Shown here one piece after another: positions 10,601-17,197 of a stretch of DNA of 64,000 nt. The position numbers were made by a program, and so were the translations under genes. Position 1 is the first letter of the stretch. Each line of letters begins with the position of its first letter. Source of the stretch: Streptomyces lydicus (lineage in GTDB: Bacteria; Actinomycetota; Actinomycetes; Streptomycetales; Streptomycetaceae); NCBI RefSeq assembly GCF_000717345.1, contig NZ_JNZA01000011.1, positions 1 through 64,000 of the forward strand, in the 5' to 3' direction. The notes below the pieces were generated by a model, which did not search any database, was not told where the DNA came from, and was given only the letters and a program-made list of their open reading frames with translations.

Positions 10601-12027
10601 ACAGCGACAACACCAACAAGTGGATCTCGCTCGGCGGCTACAAGTTCACCCGCCCACCGAGCGTGACCTTGTCGAACTACGCCCATGACGGCACCGCCGA
10701 TGCAGACATCGCCTGGGGTGCCGCAGCCTTCCAGCCGCTCAAGGGCACGTATGTGAAGGACACGATCGAGGCCGACGCATTCTTCGACGAGGACCAGGAC
10801 ATCGACGTCCGGCCGGAATCCAGCTTGTTCAATACACCGTTGAAGTCCCGCAAGGACTTGCACGACTGGGCCCTGAAGACGTCTCAGAGCGTCGCGGCAT
10901 TGGGGAACTGCACCGGAGGCATCCCCGACTCCCGGTGCGCCATGCCGAAAACGCGGGAGGCGGTGCAGAAGTGGCGTGATGAGGTGCAGCAATCCGGTAC
11001 CTCCACCACCGACCACCCCGACGGTCATTCCATCCCCGCCTGGATGCACTACTCCAACCCGTACACGAAGCGGCCGTCAAGCGACCAGCACCCATCATGG
11101 TTCGGTCAGGACGGCGGGGCCTACAAGATGTACAACACGGCGACCGTGTCGTACATCAAGACCTCCGACGGGAAAATTGTGGACGGCAGCCAGTCCGTCA
11201 CCTACGACGACCGGACCGCCGACACCCACATGCCCACCTTCGTCCACGAATTCTTCAAGAACGTCAGTGCGGAATACGGCATCCCGGAACCAAAGCTGAA
11301 CTACGCACGGAAGAACCTCAACGTCCACGACGGGGCCACCACGCACACGACCACTAACGGCGACGGGATCCTCCCCGGCCTCGCCTACCAGTCGATCGGC
11401 GTGAAGCCGGTCCTCACCGACTACGACGACAACCCCGTGTCCGGCGACAAGGGCCAGTGCGTCGCGGTAATGACCACCGCCGGCGGGGCCATCGGTTACC
11501 GTCCTGCGCTTGGCAACGACGGGCTCACCAGCAGCGTTTCCGACTGGGTGGACAAGGTGTCGCATGCGACAGGGGCGAACCATCCGGTGACGACGATGGC
11601 CGACGAGATCCGCAACATGTTCTTCAAGCCCGGCCTCACCGGCTCCATCTTCGGCAGCGCACCTCCCATTTGGCAGGAACTCGACTTCAAGTCGTGCGCC
11701 GACGGTTCGATCCGCAAGGTATCCGCTTCTCCCGTCCTGCGCTCCAGCTACATGCCGAATCAGTACCTGTACCGCAACGGCAGGGCGATCAACCTCGACG
11801 GCACCTACACCCAGTCCAGCAGCCCGGTTACCACGGGCGACTTCTACCACTTCAGCGGTCCAGCCTCGCCGCTCAACGAAGGTGATCCGTACATGGGATG
11901 TTCCCGAGACAGCGGGCATGGAGGAAACCCGTGGAGTATCAGCGTTCTGTCGGGTGTCGACACCGACCCCGACGCTCAGTTCTGTGGCGCTCCCGCAAAG
12001 AAGCCCGATGTTGAGTACACCCGATAG
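7666..12027 (+). CDS. Large secreted protein with lytic-transglycosylase-like and golvesin-like domains
   Basis: A 1453-residue exported protein. I place the start at the TTG at 7666, which has AGGA six bases upstream and gives a clean signal peptide (basic RRHRVTKR, hydrophobic core, cleavage after QALA); a TTG 42 bases earlier is possible. Residues about 90-330 look like beta-propeller repeats. Residues about 525-670 carry the three marks of family 1 lytic transglycosylases: a glutamate in ILAQESN (about 540), CGYGVGQVTDG in place of GLMQ (about 588), and WNYNLG in place of AYNxG. Residues about 860-1000 resemble the golvesin C-terminal-like fold (SGSFQFTFYP, WVHLPDTG). The last 450 residues are cysteine-containing and unassigned. 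It probably acts on peptidoglycan outside the cell. Its base composition differs from the core genes. Confidence 0.75.
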   Translation: MIRRHRVTKRLPTPLLLATAMLVASGPSVSQALAVEPSPPSARLKGWDAVAAAEHKLSDKPRSSRVASPDINLGKSWKQSKDRAVIGVADVKAFKILAADEAKAYDWKTVAALAEPTMPADSWIGNQCVMDRDHVAAVYAPRTFTNKPDLMQGGAFAAIVSTTTGAVTKLPFTASLAYFDPTCNPQTHTAAFTAYRDMNDPAKTTTRVLTVDTAGKTTAAPAVDGQVTSAVPVGNGVVAARGRQLVRIDTSGSITKLTTAGSTPFDIHLAAGKIVFADRKNDTTAQVKVLTGHGRPALVASGPLSDMDLHQGEGGRVFLTGHPTDSPRLKGTGISRLAAPAGVAISTHGRLAVNPVLTPGIRAGLNRISHAGKVFKKAEGKQAAPPARSPEQVAQDPVKITSTATTTGKAVAQSVVEVTAEDGNSTLSPALGGTGKPSAALAPRAAGAGVSHDPTDPDRWCSISRNDVTMQALQPTPNQVEWAVDMAVRGKLRGSLIRQGEYRSQTGMSTIDPQGLFPPPTLKGGQRIPANVMLGILAQESNLWQAESGVIPGQTGSPLAAVDGYYGHKADKDDPSAYWKIHWDKSDCGYGVGQVTDGMRKAGMEKPTEKGMEPKLQKAVAVDYATNIAASMYILADKWNEVHTDGQKVTVNNDDPKRVENWFTAAWNYNLGFNGKGAPGKPWGLGWYNNPANPFYPPGRGPFMNTDMDTEANHDAAHPQDWPYEEKVMGWSAWSIDTGYSYGTDGRQDWKGESGFNSAGFQPAWWTTIANRATVAPPMFTFCNIHNGCDPANPADCPDAKCYEKFWWNQENATWKKDCDKTCGNELIKYATERPEPGRGNRLKYGEPVCSGTPKDADIVASVPDGTQSWSSCGQVKSSGSFQFTFYPDSDNHYEAKADLYQVGGGYGGHFWYAHTRDGAHYGGPSGRMTIDGTWTFGQKMDLGKVWVHLPDTGAQAKHANYVIKGVDGGDRTVTINADSDNTNKWISLGGYKFTRPPSVTLSNYAHDGTADADIAWGAAAFQPLKGTYVKDTIEADAFFDEDQDIDVRPESSLFNTPLKSRKDLHDWALKTSQSVAALGNCTGGIPDSRCAMPKTREAVQKWRDEVQQSGTSTTDHPDGHSIPAWMHYSNPYTKRPSSDQHPSWFGQDGGAYKMYNTATVSYIKTSDGKIVDGSQSVTYDDRTADTHMPTFVHEFFKNVSAEYGIPEPKLNYARKNLNVHDGATTHTTTNGDGILPGLAYQSIGVKPVLTDYDDNPVSGDKGQCVAVMTTAGGAIGYRPALGNDGLTSSVSDWVDKVSHATGANHPVTTMADEIRNMFFKPGLTGSIFGSAPPIWQELDFKSCADGSIRKVSASPVLRSSYMPNQYLYRNGRAINLDGTYTQSSSPVTTGDFYHFSGPASPLNEGDPYMGCSRDSGHGGNPWSISVLSGVDTDPDAQFCGAPAKKPDVEYTR

Positions 12028-12042
12028 GTGACAGAATGAACT

Positions 12043-12068
12043 GGGTGCCTCACACTCGCGGGGCACCC
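12043..12068 (+). terminator. Hairpin after the large secreted protein gene
   Basis: GGGTGCC and GGCACCC form a 7-bp stem around a 12-base loop, 16 bases after the stop codon, followed by GTTCCTCTG. It could attenuate transcription into the next gene; the T-run is poor. Confidence 0.45.
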
Positions 12069-12101
12069 GTTCCTCTGTCGACAACTGAAACCAGGTAGGT
12101 C

Positions 12102-12482
12102 ATGCAGGTCGGCGCACTTGCCATTGGTATAGGCATTTTCTTGTTATTCCCTGCAATACCCTGGATTTTGTGCCCCGGCCACAGGAAGGCTGGAGCATTT
12201 GCGGCACTGATGTGGGCGGGGGCGTGCAGCGCTTGGGCGCTGAAAATCTACGGGACAGGAGCTGCGCGGTTCGTTGTCATAATCGCCCTCAGCTCTGGCA
12301 TCCGTGTGATTGCCGAGACATTCGGGGTATTCAACAAATGGCGTGAGGTCCGCACCCACTGCAAAATCTGTACCGACGCCAGCTCGTGCGGGGTGGATCA
12401 CAAAACGGACAGGATCCCCTACGTCTTGGTGGCCCTAGCTTCCGTCACGTTCCTTCTGGTGTTGCACGCCACATGGCCTTAA
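12102..12482 (+). CDS. Small integral membrane protein, unknown function
   Basis: A 126-residue protein with an AGGTAGG ribosome binding site six bases before the ATG. About four hydrophobic segments can be seen (roughly residues 4-24, 28-48, 52-70 and 106-122). A hydrophilic loop between the last two has a cysteine pattern (THCKICTDASSCGVDH) that might bind metal or form disulfides. I do not recognise a family. It follows the large secreted protein by 75 bases on the same strand and may belong to the same transcription unit. Confidence 0.65.
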   Translation: MQVGALAIGIGIFLLFPAIPWILCPGHRKAGAFAALMWAGACSAWALKIYGTGAARFVVIIALSSGIRVIAETFGVFNKWREVRTHCKICTDASSCGVDHKTDRIPYVLVALASVTFLLVLHATWP

Positions 12483-12934
12483 TGGTTTTTGACGCGGTGA
12501 GTTGAGCGCGGCGACCATGAATCTTTCACCTCCTGGCTCACCGGACCCCGATTGAAGTCGCCGGCACTTCTACGTCACCTCCGACTTGCTGACCTGAGGC
12601 ACTAGCGAGTCGACCTCGCGTCACCCTGGAGATTTAGGGCGGAGATTCGGCCAGGGTCAACTGCGGCCATACAAAGCTTCTCATAAACACCGAGAGTGGT
12701 GTTTGAGCTGCAAGAACACATGTCGCTACCCAGCCCTTCCCGGAAACTGCGGGGGTCCAATCCAGACAGCTTCACAACAAGGCGAAATTTACCCCTCAAG
12801 AGTGAATGAAGTAGCGTATGGTTACCTACCTTCGGAGTGATCGAGTTCCGATGAGCACGAAGGCCCGTTGTCTCTTTGGCGTGGCTCTGCGCATCAATCC
12901 TGGAGTCATTCCTATTCCTTTCACTGGGGGGAAA
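12483..12934. other. Intergenic region
   Basis: No supported gene. An in-frame extension of the next gene back to 12818 lacks a good ribosome binding site and would bury its signal peptide, so I treat it as leader. A 65-codon minus-strand frame (12602-12799) shows nothing recognisable. Confidence 0.4.
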
Positions 12935-13390
12935 GTGCGAAAAATCGCAGTACTGACTGGACTGGCCACTGCGTTACTGGTTTCCAGTCCTGCTACCGCC
13001 GCCACCACGGTGCACGATGATACCGACAACCTCTACAGCGCGGAGGCATGCAAGATCCCCGGCAAGTCGAAGTTCGACTTCCATATCTATTACAACTCGG
13101 CTCAGTCGGGTGCCTGGCGAAACATCGGCTATTCCGTGTACAACTTTGCGGACGTGCCAGACGGAGTCGTCGGAGCTACCTCGCCGCTCCCTTTCTGTAA
13201 CTCAGGGGCAGGCGCAGGGCAGGGAATCAAGAACAACGCTGCCTCGGGCGAAAACTCGCACTACAAGTACATGGCGCGCGTCTACTTCAACAGTGGTTTC
13301 AAGGGTGCGCAGGACGCCATGGCGCCGTACCAACACATCGACCAGTTCGTGCATGTCTTCAATCAGAATGCCTCGTTCCAGTGGACCTGA
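12935..13390 (+). CDS. Small secreted protein, unknown function
   Basis: The GTG at 12935 follows a GGGGGG run by three to four bases and begins a classic signal peptide (VRKIAVLTGLATALLVSS, cleavage after ATAA). The mature protein has about 125 residues, is rich in aromatic residues, asparagine and glycine, and contains two cysteines (SAEACKIPG and PFCNSGAG) that could form a disulfide. It looks like a compact extracellular beta protein; no family is recognised. It lies 26 bases before the next exported protein, so the two are probably co-transcribed. Confidence 0.7.
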   Translation: MRKIAVLTGLATALLVSSPATAATTVHDDTDNLYSAEACKIPGKSKFDFHIYYNSAQSGAWRNIGYSVYNFADVPDGVVGATSPLPFCNSGAGAGQGIKNNAASGENSHYKYMARVYFNSGFKGAQDAMAPYQHIDQFVHVFNQNASFQWT

Positions 13391-13416
13391 TGAAGGCGCG
13401 AAAGAGAGGGGGAAGC

Positions 13417-14307
13417 ATGGGTAGCAGAAACATGAAGCGGCGTGTGGGATTACCGCTCGTCTCCGCTGCAGCAGTCGGCGCCGTGGTTCTCGGGATGACC
13501 GTCATACACTCGGAATCTTCCAGCGACAAGGAGCCGGTGAGTGCTGCCGGCCAGCCGAATCCGATCTCCGAGAAGGGGCAAGCAGGGGACGGGCCGGCCA
13601 CCTGGCATCTGCCCATTGAGGCCTTTATGCCGTCAAAAGCAGAGGTTCGCCTCATCACGAGTACGCGGGACAGCTTGATCGACCAGTGCATGAAGCGCGC
13701 GGGATACGACGCATGGACTCCTGCGCCGGATTTGCCCGAGCTGGGCGGCAAGTCGCTCGTGGACTGGCGTTACGGAATCCACGACCCGGCCCTGGCGGCC
13801 GCACGAGGCTACAAGCCGGACGCCGACGAGCAGGCAGCCTACGACCAAGCAATCGAAAAGGGCGCTGTCGACGAAACCGGGGCCGACCCGAGTGTTCTCA
13901 AAGGGTGCGTCCAGCAGACTGACGGGACAGTCCCGGCTAGCCAGCAGGCGCCCCTTGCTCAGCAGATCAGCAGTGAGTCCTACAAGGAATCCATGAAGGA
14001 CCCGACGGTAGTGGGCGTCTTTGCTAAGTGGTCCGCGTGCATGGCTGGCAAGGGGTACACATACTCGAAGCCCATGGACGCCAACGACGACGTCCGATTC
14101 TCAGACCCGCACCGCGTGTCCGCAGAGGAGAAAGACACCGCAAAGGCAGACGTTGCCTGCCGCGAAAAGAATCACGTCGAAAAGACCTGGTTCGACGCTG
14201 AAGTCTCGCTGCAAAAAACTGCCATCAAGGCCAACCAGAAGGCCTTGAACGAGGTGAAGGCGGCCAACAAGTCCGCCGCGGCCAAAGCATCGTCAGCCGT
14301 CAAGTAG
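13417..14307 (+). CDS. Exported or membrane-anchored protein with CMxxxGY motifs
   Basis: A 296-residue protein. The ATG at 13417 is chosen for its GGGGGAAGC ribosome binding site; in-frame starts at 13381 and 13390 overlap the previous gene. Residues about 8-28 form a signal peptide or anchor (RRVGLPLVSAAAVGAVVLGM). The mature part has two related motifs, CMKRAGYDAW (about residue 91) and CMAGKGYTYS (about residue 209), plus further cysteines at VLKGCVQQ and DVACREKN, suggesting paired disulfides. The C-terminus is a lysine/alanine-rich helix. The pattern recurs in uncharacterised actinomycete secreted proteins. It ends the cassette. Confidence 0.7.
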   Translation: MGSRNMKRRVGLPLVSAAAVGAVVLGMTVIHSESSSDKEPVSAAGQPNPISEKGQAGDGPATWHLPIEAFMPSKAEVRLITSTRDSLIDQCMKRAGYDAWTPAPDLPELGGKSLVDWRYGIHDPALAAARGYKPDADEQAAYDQAIEKGAVDETGADPSVLKGCVQQTDGTVPASQQAPLAQQISSESYKESMKDPTVVGVFAKWSACMAGKGYTYSKPMDANDDVRFSDPHRVSAEEKDTAKADVACREKNHVEKTWFDAEVSLQKTAIKANQKALNEVKAANKSAAAKASSAVK

Positions 14308-14550
14308 CGTTTCGACGGCAAGCTGACTCAGAGCGTCCGGAATAGGAAGGCCCTCTTTCCTGCTGGACCTCTGTGGTGATTCAAGTGCGTGCTGCACACG
14401 CCGTGAACCTCTGAGGTGGTGAATGTGCGGTCGGGCCGGCGTTCGATCCGACAGCGAGGCCAGGGCTGAGCCGGGAGGGCCGAAGCCCGACCACACATCA
14501 GGGGCCATCTGATGCCTCTGCACTGCGTCACCGGAGCCGGCCAGGGCGAA
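14308..14550. other. Stretch without a recognisable gene
   Basis: Separates the secreted cassette from the restriction-enzyme relic. No conserved protein motif can be read in any frame. It probably covers the join between the cassette and the truncated 5' side of the relic. Confidence 0.35.
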
Positions 14551-15612
14551 GGAGGACCCTCACGGCGGTCAACTCGGAGCTGTCCAACCACCCGTTCGAG
14601 CGCAAGCAGAACCTGCTGAAGAGCAGCCACCTGGAGATGAACTGACGTATCGCCGCTACCGAGCGGTGGGGCGCCCAGGAGATCCTGACCCGCGCCGACG
14701 ACCTTGCCGAGCGCGCGACCACGCTGTGGCCGGCCCCTCTGCGCGGAATCGGTCGGGCAGAGCGCAGCCGCGACTGGCAGCTGGCCCATCAGGTACTCGC
14801 AGCGCTCCCTCACGGCACTTGGACGTCCTACGGCGACCTTGCCGCATTTCTCGGTTCGGGCGCCCAGGCCGTGGGTAACCACCTGGCCGATACCCCGGGC
14901 GTGGCCAACGCGTACCGCGTGCTCACCTCCCAGGGCAAAGTCTCCGACGGGTTCCGATGGACGTCCCCGGACGACGAAGGCGACGTCCGCGCCCGGTTGA
15001 CCGCGGCCGGCATCCGCTTCACGGTCAACGGTGCCGCCGATCCGGCGCAACGCGTCAATGCCGACGATCTCGCCCTCCTGCTCACCGGCGCTGGCGACAC
15101 CGAGGCGGACGGCGAGGACGCGGCTCAGCGCACCGCACAAGGCCAGGGCGGGGAGACACGCGCCGACCGGTTCTTCCGTCAGCTCGCGGCAGATGACTCC
15201 CCCGAGACGGTGGCAGCGGTCCGTTCCCTCCTCCACCGCTGGGAGGAGGGCGGCGGATGGGTCGGCCACGGCACCGGGCAGGTCACCACCAGCGCGTTCC
15301 TCATGCTCGGAGAGGCCGGGGCACCAGGCCGTGGCATCTGGCCGCTGACGCTCTACCCGGGCAGCGGGTGGCGGCACGGCGGAGGTGGTGTTCCAGCACC
15401 TCGCCGCGCGCGAACCCTTCACCGACCTCGGGCTCCGCGCCGAACTCCTGCAACGCCTCAATGAGCTGAAGGGCGTCGACATCCCCGAGGGAAAGCTGGC
15501 GCTGCGTCCCAGCTTCCGTCTTTTCCTCTTGGAGGAAGACCACAACCGCGAACTGCTTGCCGAGACACTCACGTGGTTCCGTCACTGCTGGGACGCTCGG
15601 GAGACGGCCTGA
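14551..15612 (+). pseudogene. C-terminal remnant of a GmrSD-type (DUF262/DUF1524) restriction enzyme fused to an alkyltransferase-like domain
   Basis: The frame opens with TLTAVNSELSNHPFERKQNL and SSHLEMN, the end of the DUF1524 HNH nuclease domain. A TGA at about 14643 stands where the family has arginine (one base from CGA), after which RIAATERWGAQEILTRADDL continues in frame. Next is an alkyltransferase-like domain (VLAALPHGTWTSYGDLAAFL, then ANAYRVL where active MGMT proteins have PCHRV, so no acceptor cysteine). A frameshift near 15370 precedes the last 75 codons, ending at 15612. The DUF262 NTPase/nuclease half is missing. GmrSD-type enzymes cut modified foreign DNA; this one is dead. 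Confidence 0.75.
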
Positions 15613-15735
15613 GACGTCTGGCGTGGGCTTCAACGAACAGGCGGCTCTGATAGCCCCTTTCCGTACTGGGAACGCGATGCCGGGTCCGCCGCTCGGCAAC
15701 ATCGGCGACCTCTCGTGGTTGGCCGCCATCCCAGG

Positions 15736-17064
15736 TCAGGCGCCCTTAGCCGCCTTCTCCAGCACCACCACGCACTCCACATGATGCGTCATAGGAAACA
15801 GATCAAACGCCCGCATCCGCCGCGGTACGTACCCCGCCTCGCCGAAGTAGTTGAGGTCGCGGGCGAGGGCGGCCGGGTCGCAGGCTACGTAGGCGATGCG
15901 GCGGGGGGTGAGGGAGGCGAGGTGGGTGACGGTTTTCTTGCCGGCGCCGGCGCGCGGGGGGTCGAGGACGACGAGGTCGACGTCGGTGATGCCGGTGCGG
16001 GGGAGGATCGCGTCGACCTTGCCGTGTTCGATGCGGACGCGGTCGAGGTCGGCGAGGTTGTGGCGGGCGTCCTCGGCGGCGCGCTTGCCGGACTCGATGC
16101 CGAGGACCGCGCCCTTGTCGCCGACGCGTTCGGCGAGGGCTCCGGCGAAGAGGCCGACACCGCAGTAGAGGTCGAGGGCCATGTCGCCCTTCTTGGGCAT
16201 CAGGCCCTGCATGACGGCCTCGACGAGGAGGTCGGCGGCCTTCGGGTGGACCTGCCAGAAGCCGCCGTTGCCGACCCGCCAGGTGCGGCCGGCGGCGCGT
16301 TCGCGGACGAAGGGGCGGCCGTGCACGCGGTGGACCTGTTCGTCCTTTTCGCCGATGCGCAGGACGGAGACGGGCTTGTCGAGCTCGACGATCGGGAGGC
16401 GGCCGCCGGGGCGGGGGGTGAGGACGACCTGACGGTCGTGCGAGCCGGTGGCGGCGATCGCCTCGACGGTGGCGATCTGGGGCCACTCGCGCTTCTCGAT
16501 GCCGAGTTCGGAGACCCCGGGGGCGGCGATCATGCAGTGGGTGATGGGCTCGATGTCGTGCGAGCGGTGCTTGCGCAGGCCGGCGCGGCCGTCGGAGTCG
16601 ACGGCGTACTGCACGCGGGTGCGCCAGGCCGGTACCTCGCCCGGGGCGACCTTGTCGCCGGGGGCGGGCTCGACGGTGCCGTCCCAGCCGGCCGCCTCGG
16701 GGGTCAGTCCGGCCAGCCGCATCAGCTGCTCGGCGACCACCTCGCCCTTGAGGCGGCGCTGGGCGCCGGGCTTGGCGTGCTGCCAGTCGCAGCCGCCGCA
16801 GCGGCCCGGGCCGGAGAAGGGGCAGGGCGCCTCGACCCGGTCCTTGGAGGGCTCCAGGATCCGTACGGCGTCGGCGCGCAGGAAGCGGGCGCCCTCCTCG
16901 CCGTCGGTGACGCGGACGACGACGCGTTCGCCGGGGAGGGCGTGGCGGACGAAGAGGACCTGGCCCTCGTCGGTGCGGGCGATGCAGTGGCCGCCGTGTG
17001 CGACCGGGCCGACCTCGACCTCGTACTCCTCGCCGACCAGCGACTTCTTGGGTTCTGCCTGCAT
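15736..17064 (-). CDS. Class I SAM-dependent RNA methyltransferase (TrmA/RumA family)
   Basis: A 442-residue enzyme that probably methylates C5 of a uridine in RNA. An N-terminal TRAM domain (about 5-70) precedes Cys81, Cys89 and Cys92 (CPFSGPGRCGGC) of a likely 4Fe-4S site. The Rossmann domain has DLYCGVGLFAG for SAM and LDPPRAGAG. The predicted nucleophile is Cys395 in VACDPAALARDL and the base Glu430 in HHVE. The intact end of the gene contains the right copy of the 26-bp repeat. It is the first core gene after the accessory region. Which RNA and position it modifies cannot be told from sequence. Confidence 0.9.
   Translation of the reverse strand: MQAEPKKSLVGEEYEVEVGPVAHGGHCIARTDEGQVLFVRHALPGERVVVRVTDGEEGARFLRADAVRILEPSKDRVEAPCPFSGPGRCGGCDWQHAKPGAQRRLKGEVVAEQLMRLAGLTPEAAGWDGTVEPAPGDKVAPGEVPAWRTRVQYAVDSDGRAGLRKHRSHDIEPITHCMIAAPGVSELGIEKREWPQIATVEAIAATGSHDRQVVLTPRPGGRLPIVELDKPVSVLRIGEKDEQVHRVHGRPFVRERAAGRTWRVGNGGFWQVHPKAADLLVEAVMQGLMPKKGDMALDLYCGVGLFAGALAERVGDKGAVLGIESGKRAAEDARHNLADLDRVRIEHGKVDAILPRTGITDVDLVVLDPPRAGAGKKTVTHLASLTPRRIAYVACDPAALARDLNYFGEAGYVPRRMRAFDLFPMTHHVECVVVLEKAAKGA
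15767..15792. repeat. Right copy of 26-bp direct repeat (candidate att site)
   Basis: Identical to 4539-4564 over 26 bases and in the same orientation. It lies within the last 20 codons of the RNA methyltransferase gene, over the PMTHHVECVV coding region. Gene 3' ends are common integration targets because the element can restore the end of the gene. Confidence 0.6.
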
Positions 17065-17197
17065 GGCGGGAGGGCTCCTGAGGTGGTGGGGCGCGGGGGC
17101 GGTGGCCGGCCTCCGGAGGGAGGCCAGCCGTCAAGTCTACGTCCCGCGGTGTGGTGCCCGGGTGCGTGCCCGGCCGGGGCCGGCCGGGCAGGTACCG

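Noticed and set aside
4577..15766. An integrase or recombinase that would explain the direct repeats
   Set aside because: No tyrosine or serine recombinase motif was found in any frame; only DDE transposases are present, so the mechanism stays open.
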